In this document: piece by piece, positions 17,282-25,496 of the stretch
Layout of the letters: each line of letters starts with the position of its first letter
Position numbering within the stretch: the stretch's first letter is position 1
Origin: G963708235 sp963708235
Lineage (GTDB): Bacteria; Actinomycetota; Acidimicrobiia; Spongiisociales; UBA5794
Assembly (NCBI GenBank): GCA_963708235.1
Contig: OY970200.1
Coordinates: 1,984,001-2,048,000 of the forward strand
Reading direction: 5' to 3'
DNA: 64,000 bases
Program-made: the position numbers and the translations under genes
Notes under the pieces: generated by a model
Told to the model about the DNA's origin: nothing
Seen by the model: the letters and a program-made list of their open reading frames with translations, nothing else
Databases searched by the model: none

Positions 17282-17959
17282 ATGAAGACGCCCACCAGAC
17301 GTGCCATTGCGGTGGTGCTCGCCGTGCTGCTGCTCGTGTCGGCGTGTTCGACCACCACGACCGAGGACGATCCGTGGGTGACCCAGGTTCTCGATGTCCT
17401 GCACGGGCTGTTTGTGGGCAACCGCAGTGACGACGCCGCCGAAGAGCCTGCGCCCGACCTCGAACCGGGCAAGGTCACGGTCAGCGGTACGCCCCTCCCC
17501 GTGCTGGTCGACGGTCTCACCGACCCGGCCGTGGGGATGCCCGCACCCGAGATCCACGGTTTCGACTTCGCAGGGAACCCGGTCGTCGTCAGCAACGACG
17601 GCTCGTCCAAGGCCATCCTGTTTCTCGCCCACTGGTGCCCTCATTGCCAGGAAGAGGTACCGCGGGTCCAGGAATGGCTCGACGGTGGCGGCGGGGTCGG
17701 CGACGTCGAGATCGTCTCCGTCGCCACATCGATCAACCCCAACCTCCCCAACTTCCCGCCGGAAGACTGGCTGGAGCGTGAGGGTTGGGAACCGCTGGTC
17801 ATCGTGGATGTCGAGGACCGGGTCTTCAACGCCTACGGCGGGAGCGGATTTCCGTTCTGGGTCTTCGTCGACGGCGGGGGCCGGGTGGTCCGCCGCAGCG
17901 CCGGCGAGCTCGACATCCCCCTCCTCGAGGCGTATCTCGGCGAGTTGCGCGCCAACTGA
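17282..17959 (+). CDS. TlpA/thioredoxin-like lipoprotein
   Basis: 225 residues from ATG 17282, preceded by GGGG. The lipoprotein signal ends LLLVSAC (Cys at about 21), anchoring it outside the membrane. A low-complexity acidic stretch comes first, then a thioredoxin fold starting near PAVGMPAPEIHGFDFAGNPV, the usual AhpC/TSA-Redoxin opening. The active-site motif is HWCPHC (CPHC), and a cis-Pro loop follows later (GSGFPFWVFVD). It is probably a thiol-disulfide oxidoreductase for extracytoplasmic proteins or cytochrome maturation. No cytochrome genes are nearby, so the partner is unknown. CPHC instead of CGPC suggests a more oxidising character, by analogy with DsbA. Confidence 0.85.
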   Translation: MKTPTRRAIAVVLAVLLLVSACSTTTTEDDPWVTQVLDVLHGLFVGNRSDDAAEEPAPDLEPGKVTVSGTPLPVLVDGLTDPAVGMPAPEIHGFDFAGNPVVVSNDGSSKAILFLAHWCPHCQEEVPRVQEWLDGGGGVGDVEIVSVATSINPNLPNFPPEDWLEREGWEPLVIVDVEDRVFNAYGGSGFPFWVFVDGGGRVVRRSAGELDIPLLEAYLGELRAN

Positions 17960-18058
17960 TCCCGTCCGATTCCGATCGCCCACCCGCGATCGCCGGAGAC
18001 GGCAGGGAACCTGATCGGCCCCCCGAGCATCGTACGGGTACGCAACCGGAGGGTTTTG

Positions 18059-20393
18059 ATGAGGCGCACCTTGACGATGATCGTGACCACGGCTCTCCTG
18101 CTGGGGGCCTGCACCAGCGGTGAGGGGGCGCCTCGCGGCGATATCTGGGATCGAGCCGGCCAGCGCGAGGCGGCGGCAGACGCCAACTCCGGGATCAACC
18201 GATCACCCGGCGGGGGTGGCGGCCGGGTCGGAATCGGTATCGCCGCCTCACACGCCGCACTCCAGCAATTCGATGCCTGCGAGTCGTTCCTGCAATGGGT
18301 CCGCGCCGCCGCCGCCGAACATGTCGGCCCGTACGGTCTCGACCCCATGGGCGGCTATATGGTCGAAGAAGCCTTCGCCATGGGCGGCGACGACATGGCG
18401 GATATGGCCATGGAAGACAGCGACGGATCGGGAGCCATGACCGCCGCTCCCGTGGCCGGCGAGCAGGCCAGCGGCGAGTTCTCCACCACCAACGTCCAAG
18501 AGGAAGGTGTCGACGAACCCGATCTGGTCAAGACCGATGGCACCCGGCTCTACCTGGTGGCGCGCGGCACCCTGTACTCGATCGATGTCAGCGGCTCCAC
18601 CCCGGTCGTCATCGACCAGATCCGGCTCGGCGAGGACGACTACACCACCGCCGACCTGCTGTTGGGAACCGACCGGCTCTACGCCATCACCAGCGTCTGG
18701 GCGCCCACCGTGTTCCCGACCGACGACCCTGCCGCCTCGACCGATGACCTCTCCGGTGGCGACAGCCTGATGTCCGACTTCGTGGAGGGCTACTCGATGG
18801 TGAAGGTGGTCGAGATCGCCGTCTCCGCTGACGGCACCCTCTCGGAAGCCTCGCAGCTCAGCATCGACGGTTCCTATGTGGCGGCCCGTCGCATCGGTGA
18901 CGGCGTCCGGCTGGTGGTCCGTCACGATGTGGGCAACCGGCTCGGATTTCTCTACCCGTCCCAGCCGAATCGCCAAGGCGAGGACGCCGCCACCGAGCAC
19001 AACCGTCAGGTGATCCTCGATTCGAGCCTGGAGGACTGGGTGGCGTCGTACCGTCTCGCCAGTGCGGACGGGACCACCACCACCGGTCTCGTCACCGACT
19101 GCACCCGAATGACGGCGCCGCAGGAATTCTCCGGCGCATCGAGTGTCTCGGTGCTCTCCCTCGACATGACCCGACCGCTCGACAGCGGCAACGCGGTGAC
19201 GTTGTTCGGTGCCGCCGACACCGTGTACGCCTCGACCGGCTCGCTGTACACCGCCACCTACGCCTTCCCGCCGATGATGCCGCTGATGGAGTCGGGCGAC
19301 CCCGCCTCCGACCCGGCACCTGAGTTCACCAGCCAGATCCACCGTTTCGACATCACCGACCCGACCGGAGCCTCGTACGTCGCCAGCGGCGAGGCGCCCG
19401 GTCGCCTGCTCAATCAGTGGGCGATGAGCGAGTACGACGGTCATCTCCGGGTGGCCACCACCGACGGCTCGCCATGGTGGGGTGGCGCCGACACGGCGAC
19501 ATCGAGCAGCGTCGTGGTGTTCCGCACCGACGGGCGCGACCTGGTGCCCACCGGTGTCGTCGACGGGCTCGGGGTCAACGAGGACATCGTCGGGGTGCGT
19601 TTCATCGGTCCGACCGGGTACGTGGTGACATTCCGTCGCACCGATCCGCTGTATGTCCTCGATCTGTCCGATCCTGCGGCCCCGACGATGGACGGCGAAC
19701 TCAAGATCACCGGATACTCGGGTTATCTCCACCCGGTGGGTGAGGGATATCTGCTCGGTGTCGGTCAGGAGGCAACCGAGGACGGCATGGCCATCGGGAC
19801 CAAGGTGTCGCTGTTCGACGTCTCGGATCCGACGGCACCTGCCGAGGTCGACCGCTGGATCCTCCCCGACAGCTCCAGCTCGGTGGAATGGGATCACCGC
19901 GGATTTCTCTATTGGCCTTCGGACCAGCTCGCCGTGGTTCCGCTCGACTGGGCGCCCAACGACGCCGGTGCGGTCGTGCTCCGAGTCGGCGACGGGACGC
20001 TGGAAGAGGTCGGCCAGATCGTTCAGCAACCACCCGCCGGCGGCGGGATGAATCCGGCGTGCCGGGGAGCTCACCGGCGACGAACTGCCCAGAGGGTTCA
20101 CCGACATGGGCTCGGACGCAAAGTTGGTGCAGTGCCCGGAGGGGGAACGCCCGTGGAACGGACCATCCGAATGCGATTCATGGGAGTCGTATTACGGAAC
20201 GGGAACCGGATCCACCGGAATCGAGGGCGTGCCCGACACCGACACGGTCTCCGTCTGCTGGTTCTATGAAGGGTGGATCGACCGGGTGCAGCGAAGCGTG
20301 GTTATCGACGACACGCTGTGGACCACCGGCAGCTATACGGTTCAGGCGAACGACCTGGCAACGCTCGAGGTGCTCAGCACACTCAGCCTCTGA
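18059..20393 (+). CDS. Secreted lipoprotein with C-terminal beta-propeller domain; +1 frameshift near 20052-20069
   Basis: Starts at ATG 18059 with GGAGG 8 nt upstream. Lipoprotein signal with TTALLLGAC. The body matches the beta-propeller family of PF09826: TTNVQEEGVDEPDLVKTDGTRLYLV opens the propeller and blades repeat as LYVLDLSDPAAP and VSLFDVSDPTAP. The initial frame runs to 20269, but after about residue 665 it becomes Arg-rich nonsense. The family's expected C-terminus (RSVVIDDTLWTTGSYTVQANDLATLEVL) is found in the +1 frame, ending at 20393. Removing one base between about 20052 and 20069 restores a protein of about 777 residues. As written, the product would lack its last blades. Function unknown; extracellular. 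Confidence 0.8.
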
Positions 20394-20433
20394 CCGCAGA
20401 CCCACCCGGGCCAACCAGGGTGCGAACCATGAT

Positions 20434-20467
20434 GATCGGGGGCGGGGCTCAGGCCCCGCCCCCGATC
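20434..20467. terminator. Bidirectional terminator between convergent genes
   Basis: 15-bp perfect arms (gatcgggggcggggc at 20434-20448, complement at 20453-20467) with the 4-nt loop tcag. It sits in the 120-bp gap between the convergent beta-propeller and CHRD-cupredoxin genes and can serve both. Confidence 0.8.
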
Positions 20468-20513
20468 TGTTCGACGCATGCCGCACGCTCCCCCGAGTGG
20501 TGCGAGCACCGCG

Positions 20514-21785
20514 TCAGCCCGAGACCACCACCGTTCCCTCCATCCCCGGATGGAGTTCACAGAAGTAGTCGAACGTTCCCGGTGTGTTCATCACGAACGA
20601 GTAGGTGCCACCGGAACCGATGAACCCGGAGTTCCAGTCACCCTCGATCGAGGTGCTGGTGTGGGTGAGATCCCCCACGTTGGTCCAGCGCACCGTACGC
20701 CCGACCGGGACCAGCAGCGGATTCGGTGCAAACCCGAGATCGAACATGGTGGCTTCGATCTGAGTCGGCGGAATCGTCGTGGTGGTGGGCGGTACCGTCG
20801 TCGTCGTAGGCGGCACCGTCGTCGTCGTGGTCGTCGTAGGCGGCACCGTCGTCGTCGTCGTCGTCGTGGGCGGCACCGTCGTCGTCGTCGTAGGCGGCAC
20901 CGTCGTCGTCGTGGTCGTCGTAGGCGGCACCGTCGTCGTGGTGGTCGTCGTAGGCGGCACCGTCGTCGTGGTGGTCGTCGTAGGCGGCACCGTCGTCGTC
21001 GTCGTCGTCGTCGTCGTAGGCGGCACCGTCGTCGTCGTCGTCGTCGTAGGCGGCACCGTCGTCGTCGTCGTAGGCGGCACCGTCGTCGTCGTAGGCGGCA
21101 CCGTCGTCGTCGTCGTAGGCGGCACCGTCGTCGTCGTCGTAGGCGGCACCGTCGTCGTCGTCGTAGGCGGCACCGTCGTCGTCGTGGGCGGCACTGTCGT
21201 CGTCGGGAGCGTGGTCGGAGTGTCGCGATGTCCCGGCGCCGGCACGATCTGTCCACGCACCTCACCACCCGGATAGGCCGTGGTGTGGACATTGACGTAG
21301 AGGTTCCCCGCCTGCAGTGCCGCCACGAAACCTGCCCAGTTGCCGGCGAGCGGTCCGACCAGGTTCTCTGGACGGACAAATCCGCTGGCGAGCGAGGCGT
21401 GATCGAGGGTGGTCGGTGGGCTGAGCCCGAAGAGGAAAGCGACCACCGGCCCGTTGGTGCCAACCGCTCCCACATGGATATGGGCCTGGGTGACGTTGGC
21501 GATCTCGTTCTTGAACTGGAGGTCGTACTTCAGGAAGTCGGCATTCACCGCCCAGCGCATCCCGGTCCGTCCCACCGACTCGGAGGGGTTCGGTGGAACC
21601 TCGTTGGCGCCCGACAGCTCCGCCCGATAGTTGATGGTCGCCCGCTCGTCCTCGGTACCGACGGCCCGAGCAGTTCCGAAGTTGACCGCAAAGATGGCCA
21701 TCACCGTCGCCAGCAACAACAACCGACGGAGCCATACCCGTCGATGCTCGTGGGCCGGCGCCCCTCTCCCCGTGCCTCTCTCCAT
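20514..21785 (-). CDS. Secreted CHRD-domain protein with Thr-rich linker and C-terminal cupredoxin domain
   Basis: 423 residues. ATG 21785 is chosen for the strong GGGAGGAG upstream; an open extension to 21941 is ignored. The signal/anchor helix is at about 23-40. The CHRD domain (about 50-175) shows the expected NVTQAHIHVG and LYVNVHTTAYPGGEVRGQI. A ~150-residue linker of VPPTTTT units follows. The last ~95 residues form a plastocyanin-like domain: WTNVGDLTHTSTS supplies one His, and FDYFCELHPGMEGTVVV supplies Cys, His and Met, a full type-1 copper set. It is thus probably a secreted or envelope-tethered blue-copper protein, perhaps an electron carrier. Confidence 0.88.
   Translation of the reverse strand: MERGTGRGAPAHEHRRVWLRRLLLLATVMAIFAVNFGTARAVGTEDERATINYRAELSGANEVPPNPSESVGRTGMRWAVNADFLKYDLQFKNEIANVTQAHIHVGAVGTNGPVVAFLFGLSPPTTLDHASLASGFVRPENLVGPLAGNWAGFVAALQAGNLYVNVHTTAYPGGEVRGQIVPAPGHRDTPTTLPTTTVPPTTTTVPPTTTTTVPPTTTTTVPPTTTTTVPPTTTTVPPTTTTTVPPTTTTTTTVPPTTTTTTTTTVPPTTTTTTTVPPTTTTTTTVPPTTTTTTTVPPTTTTTVPPTTTTTTTVPPTTTTTTTVPPTTTTVPPTTTTIPPTQIEATMFDLGFAPNPLLVPVGRTVRWTNVGDLTHTSTSIEGDWNSGFIGSGGTYSFVMNTPGTFDYFCELHPGMEGTVVVSG
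20776..21213. repeat. Degenerate trinucleotide/18-30 bp repeat array coding the VPP-TTTT linker
   Basis: On the plus strand it reads as runs of gtcgtc/gtcgtg broken by taggcggcacc. This is the coding DNA of the Thr-rich linker of the minus-strand gene. Unit length varies with the number of gtc triplets, so it is a slippage-prone array rather than a CRISPR or regulatory repeat. Confidence 0.85.
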
Positions 21786-21971
21786 GCCCGCGCTCCTCCC
21801 TCTCGACCGACATGTTGCCGGTACGTCTCCAGATGGGGGATACGGTGCCGATGCGACAACGGTTCGCGGCGGCACCCCATCTACGAGGCGATCGGCGTAC
21901 GGTGAGGGAATCGACCCCGCTCCGTGGGCCATCCCGGCCACCGTCGCACCGGAGATCCGAGCAGACAGCAG

Positions 21972-22901
21972 ATGGCGATCTCGTCGGATACCCCGCCTCC
22001 CAACACGTCCACCCTCGCCGCCTTCACCGCAGCGGTGACCCTGGGTGGCGCCAACTTTCTCGCCGTCCGGTTCAGCAATCGCGAGCTGGCGCCAACCTGG
22101 GGGGCCGCCCTCCGCTTCACCCTCGCCGCCTTCGTGTTCGTCGGCATCGCCTGGGTGCTCCGTCTCGGTTGGCCGCGAGGGAGGACACTTCTGTGGACGA
22201 TGCTGTACGGCTTCCTGAGCTTCACGCTCTTCTATGCACTGATGTACTGGGCGCTGGTCCGGGTCACGGCAGGCATCGCCACCGTCGTGCTCGCACTGGT
22301 GCCGCTGGTCACCCTCCTACTGGCAGGACTCCACGGTTTGGAGCGGATCGGACGCAAGGCCCTGGTTGGATCGGCGCTGGCGTTGGTCGGGATCCTCTGG
22401 ATGGTGCTCCGTCCCGCAACCGAGATGGTGCTCCCGATCAGTGCGTTGGCGGCGATGCTTGCCGCCGCGATCTGTGCGGGAGAAAGTGTCATCGTCAGCA
22501 AGCGGGTCTCCGGCAACCACCCGGTGATCACCAATGCCGTTGGAATGCTGACGGGTGCTGCGGGACTGCTCGCCCTGTCGGCCATCGCCGGCGACACTTG
22601 GGTGGTGCCCCGCCAGACCGAGGTGATCTGGTCGGTCATCTATCTCGTCACCCTCGGCTCGGTGGGGTTGTTCGTCCTGGTGTTGTTGGTGGTGCGCCAA
22701 TGGACGGCATCGGCCACCGCCTACATGTTCGTCCTGTTCCCCGTGGTGACCATGCTGCTCGGTGGGTTGTTGGGCGACGAGCCGGTCACGCTCCGCGGCG
22801 TCGTCGGCGCCGCCATCGTCATGGGAGGTGTCTGGATCGGTGCCCTCTCCCCGAGCCGACCGCCGCCTTCCGCCACCGGGTCGGACCCAGTTGGCCGGTG
22901 A
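21972..22901 (+). CDS. EamA-family (DMT superfamily) transporter
   Basis: 309 residues with ten predicted membrane helices in two EamA halves. The first half (about 12-140) has GGANFLAVRFSN and LYALMYWALVRVTAGIATVVLALVPLVTLLLA. The second (about 150-300) has the matching TAYMFVLFPVVTMLLGGLLGDEPVT. These are the family's helix-4/9 signatures, so this is a drug/metabolite exporter of the YdcZ-RhaT-PecM type. The start at ATG 21972 places the first helix correctly; upstream codons lack similarity. Divergent from the CHRD-cupredoxin gene, with which it shares a 186-bp promoter region. The substrate cannot be predicted. Confidence 0.87.
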   Translation: MAISSDTPPPNTSTLAAFTAAVTLGGANFLAVRFSNRELAPTWGAALRFTLAAFVFVGIAWVLRLGWPRGRTLLWTMLYGFLSFTLFYALMYWALVRVTAGIATVVLALVPLVTLLLAGLHGLERIGRKALVGSALALVGILWMVLRPATEMVLPISALAAMLAAAICAGESVIVSKRVSGNHPVITNAVGMLTGAAGLLALSAIAGDTWVVPRQTEVIWSVIYLVTLGSVGLFVLVLLVVRQWTASATAYMFVLFPVVTMLLGGLLGDEPVTLRGVVGAAIVMGGVWIGALSPSRPPPSATGSDPVGR

Positions 22902-22904
22902 CGT

Positions 22905-24026
22905 TCAGGAACCCGGGCCGGGGAGGGCGCAGTCACCCATGGTGGCGGCCGGTCCCCCGTCGTACGGGACCGGTTCGTGGACCGGACCACCGATCTCGTC
23001 GGTGCTCAGGAAGCGGACCAGTGCCCGGTAGACGGCTTCGGCATAGGTCGTGCGGAACCCCTCGGTGGCGGCGAGCGCCTCCTCCGCCGGGTTGGAGAGA
23101 TACAGCCCTTCGGTGATGACGGCGGGAACGTCCGACCAGGCGAGGAGGCTGTAGTAGTCGTCACCGTCCGGGCCCACCCGGGACACGGCGCCTGCATGCT
23201 CGCCACCGCTCCACTCAATGTCGTAGACCGCAAACGACGTCAGCAGCTCCTCGGCGATGAGACCGGCGAGTCGCCGGGACTCGGCGTCGTCGTGGGAGTA
23301 GTACACCTCGCTGCCCGGTGTCGCCAACGTCAGATCGGCGCCGGCGTTGTGATGGATCGATATCAACGCATCGGCCTCGACCCGGTTGGCGAGTTCGGCA
23401 CGGAACCGGTTGCCCACCCGATGGTCTCCTCCACCGGCGCCGGCGGGGTTGCGGGTCATGACCGCGGCGGCCACCGGGGGGATCTCGCCCCCGATGGAAA
23501 CCTCGCCGGTCTGCCAGTTCACGTTGTGGCTCGCTTCGAGCAGGTGGGTAAGCCGCATCGCCACATCGAGGTTGGCATCCTTCTCGACAAGGCCGCCGGA
23601 TCCGACCGCACCGCTGTCGGGTCCGCCGTGGCCGGGATCGATCACCACCACTGCCGATCCGACGGGATCTTCGCCGGTCGGAGCGGTGCCTCGTGCGGTG
23701 TCGGTACGTGCGATCCACGCCTCCTGGTTGCAGGCGTTGAGAACCCGGTACCCGGTGTCGTCCTCGGCGAGGATCGCCAGAGGTATCCCGGCGCCGGTGG
23801 TCTGGATCGCCGTCCCCCCCGAGCCATCGAAAAGCACCGCCCCTTCACCCGTGACCGCATATCCGAGGGTCCGCTCGGTCTCCCCGCCGAGAAAGGCGAG
23901 CGCCGTCGGTCCGCCGACCCGAGGGAGCAGGGCGAGACCGGCAACCGCAACCAGACCGAAACCGAACCAGCGTCTCCGGCTACGGACCGGCGACGATGTG
24001 GGCTGGCGGCTCGGACGACGGGTCAT
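22905..24026 (-). CDS. N-acetylmuramoyl-L-alanine amidase (Amidase_3)
   Basis: 373 residues from ATG 24026, preceded by a basic stretch and a single hydrophobic signal/anchor (about 21-37). A linker region leads to the Amidase_3 zinc hydrolase domain (about 150-370). That domain shows VVVIDPGHGGPDSGAVG (first zinc His), GLVEKDANLDVAMRL (Glu ligand) and ALISIHHNAGAD (second His). The catalytic Glu is in VPAVITEGLYLSNPAEE. It cleaves the amide bond between muramic acid and the stem peptide in the cell wall, acting in growth or daughter-cell separation. It ends 4 bp from the convergent EamA stop and follows the SRPBCC-ArsR pair on the same strand, 49 bp after ArsR. Confidence 0.9.
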   Translation of the reverse strand: MTRRPSRQPTSSPVRSRRRWFGFGLVAVAGLALLPRVGGPTALAFLGGETERTLGYAVTGEGAVLFDGSGGTAIQTTGAGIPLAILAEDDTGYRVLNACNQEAWIARTDTARGTAPTGEDPVGSAVVVIDPGHGGPDSGAVGSGGLVEKDANLDVAMRLTHLLEASHNVNWQTGEVSIGGEIPPVAAAVMTRNPAGAGGGDHRVGNRFRAELANRVEADALISIHHNAGADLTLATPGSEVYYSHDDAESRRLAGLIAEELLTSFAVYDIEWSGGEHAGAVSRVGPDGDDYYSLLAWSDVPAVITEGLYLSNPAEEALAATEGFRTTYAEAVYRALVRFLSTDEIGGPVHEPVPYDGGPAATMGDCALPGPGS

Positions 24027-24075
24027 ACCGGTAGAACGCCCGACATCCCGATCCGGTTCGTCGCGATCAACCGAC

Positions 24076-24489
24076 TCACGCAGGCCGCTGCCGGACCTCT
24101 TCCTGTGCGTCTTCCTGACCACCGCCACCGCCCGTTTCCGAGCGGGTGCGACGACCGCGCGCAACCTCGGTGGCAAGGGCGTCGAGCGGCTGGGCGAAGG
24201 AGGCCAGCGGGTCGGCGAGCGCCGCAAGCCAGCTACGGGCGACCTCCAACCCCACCGGATCGAGGGCGTGGATCCTCCGGGTGCCCTCGACCCGAATCGT
24301 GGCGAGACCGGCGTTGCGGAGCACCTTGAGGTGCTGCGACACCGCCGGCTGCGAGATCGGGCTCGGCGTCGCCAGCCAGTCGACGATGGCGCCGACCGGC
24401 TGTTCCCCCGCCCCCAGGAATTCCAGGATGCGGCGCCGCATCGGATCCCCCAGAGCAGAGAACACCTGTGCCGCCGTCACCTGGGGCAT
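24076..24489 (-). CDS. ArsR-family winged-helix repressor
   Basis: 137 residues. A typical ArsR fold occupies about 5-95: VFSALGDPMRRRILEFLGAGEQPVGAIVDWL, then the recognition helix ISQPAVSQHLKVLRNAGLATIRVEGTRRIHALDP. No metal-binding CxC motif is present, so it belongs to the non-metal group that is often paired with SRPBCC (AHSA1-like) proteins. Its ATG directly abuts the stop of the SRPBCC gene upstream, which shows co-transcription. A palindrome before that gene (25172-25187) is the likely autoregulatory operator. The C-terminal tail is Gly/Glu/Arg-rich. Confidence 0.9.
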   Translation of the reverse strand: MPQVTAAQVFSALGDPMRRRILEFLGAGEQPVGAIVDWLATPSPISQPAVSQHLKVLRNAGLATIRVEGTRRIHALDPVGLEVARSWLAALADPLASFAQPLDALATEVARGRRTRSETGGGGGQEDAQEEVRQRPA

Positions 24490-25137
24490 TCAGGCCCCGG
24501 GAGCGTCGTCGGGCACAACGGTGTAGAAGGTGACCGTGCGTTCGGCGGCGGCGTGCGCCGTCTCGGCCATGTCGCCGTCGGCGATGGCGGCCTCCGCCCA
24601 GTCTGCGGCTGCGTGACGCACGAAGGCGACACCGTCCGGTGTGGTCGGCCAGGCGGCGTAGGCCGGGTCGACCGATGTCCCCGTGTCGAGGTGAAGCCCG
24701 AGACCCATCAGCCCGAGATCCCAGCCGACGCCGACGGCGCCCGGTCCGTACTCGTTCCAGAACTCCGGGTCGACCGGAGCTTCATGGGTCAACTCGAGCA
24801 TCGTCCCCCCGGGCGCCGGGCGGAGCGTCACGCCGATCCACGACACCATCCCACCGAACTCCCACGTCGCCGTGAACCCATCGGGGATGTCGCATCGCTC
24901 GATGGTGCCGCCCGCATTGCCTTCGAGCTGATAGCGCCCGCCGACCTCCAGGTCGCCGCTGATCGGGAGGAACCAGCGTGGGATCCGCTCGTGATTGGTG
25001 ACGGCGTCCCAGAGGTCGGCCTGGTCGGTGAAATACGTACGCCGCGCCACCGCGATCCGAGTCGTCTCTCCGTTGCGCGTTCCGGTCCGGACCTCACGGG
25101 TGACCAGACCTGCCGTGGCCACGGGGTCGAGTGTCAT
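24490..25137 (-). CDS. SRPBCC (AHSA1-like) domain protein
   Basis: 215 residues from ATG 25137 (AGGAG just upstream). Two START/AHSA1 hallmarks are visible: RRTYFTDQADLWDAVTNHERIPRWFLPISGDLEVGGRYQ in the N-terminal half, and the hydrophobic-pocket strands TATWEFGGMVSWIGVTLRPAPGGTMLELTHEAP. Such proteins bind hydrophobic ligands in a deep cavity; the ArsR-SRPBCC pairing is common in actinobacteria and their joint function is mostly unknown. First gene of the pair with ArsR. An additional ATG at 25173 lies within the predicted operator and is less likely. Confidence 0.85.
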   Translation of the reverse strand: MTLDPVATAGLVTREVRTGTRNGETTRIAVARRTYFTDQADLWDAVTNHERIPRWFLPISGDLEVGGRYQLEGNAGGTIERCDIPDGFTATWEFGGMVSWIGVTLRPAPGGTMLELTHEAPVDPEFWNEYGPGAVGVGWDLGLMGLGLHLDTGTSVDPAYAAWPTTPDGVAFVRHAAADWAEAAIADGDMAETAHAAAERTVTFYTVVPDDAPGA

Positions 25138-25496
25138 GTCGTTCTCCTCATGCTCTTCGAAAGGACATTGCATAAGTCTTTACTTATATTGCTCCTCGCA
25201 GCGCCGGCGGTCAAGTCCGATCGGTGCCCGACCCGACGCCCAGAACCCGCCACCGGTGTGGGGCGTGCGCACTATTTCGCCGGCGATCCGGTCCTCAGAT
25301 CGCCCAAATCCCCTGACCTGCGGCAACAAACCCTTGTGGCAGACCGGATCGGCCCGTAGAGTGCGCTCGTCTCGATGGAGCGCATGCGAGCCGGGCCCTG
25401 CCCGACTGCGGTAGGGGTTCCACTTCGAGACAGGGAGGCATGGAGGGTGCCGTCCACCTCTCGGTGGCGGCAAGAATGAGGGGACTAGGTCTTCGT
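25138..25496. other. Divergent intergenic region with ArsR-type operator
   Basis: About 360 bp between the SRPBCC and LVIVD-type genes. It holds the AT-rich promoter/operator at 25165-25195 and otherwise nothing I can support. Open frames across it have no protein-like character. Confidence 0.55.
25172..25187. promoter_or_regulatory. Palindromic operator for the ArsR/SRPBCC pair
   Basis: ATAAGT-CTTT-ACTTAT: perfect 6-bp arms with a 4-bp spacer, 35 bp upstream of the SRPBCC start in an unusually AT-rich patch. ArsR-family repressors commonly bind short palindromes overlapping their own promoter. Assignment is by position and symmetry. Confidence 0.55.

Noticed and set aside
20776..21213. CRISPR-like regular repeats
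   Set aside because: Units are coding triplets of variable number without unique spacers, and the other strand is a Thr/Pro linker in a convincing protein.
20478..21905. Plus-strand frame of 475 codons with long Arg/His runs
   Set aside because: Antisense reading of the Thr-rich linker repeat; no known fold and extreme composition.
25172..25187. Transposon end or attachment site
   Set aside because: The palindrome is single, has no partner copy nearby, and its position before the ArsR pair explains it as an operator.
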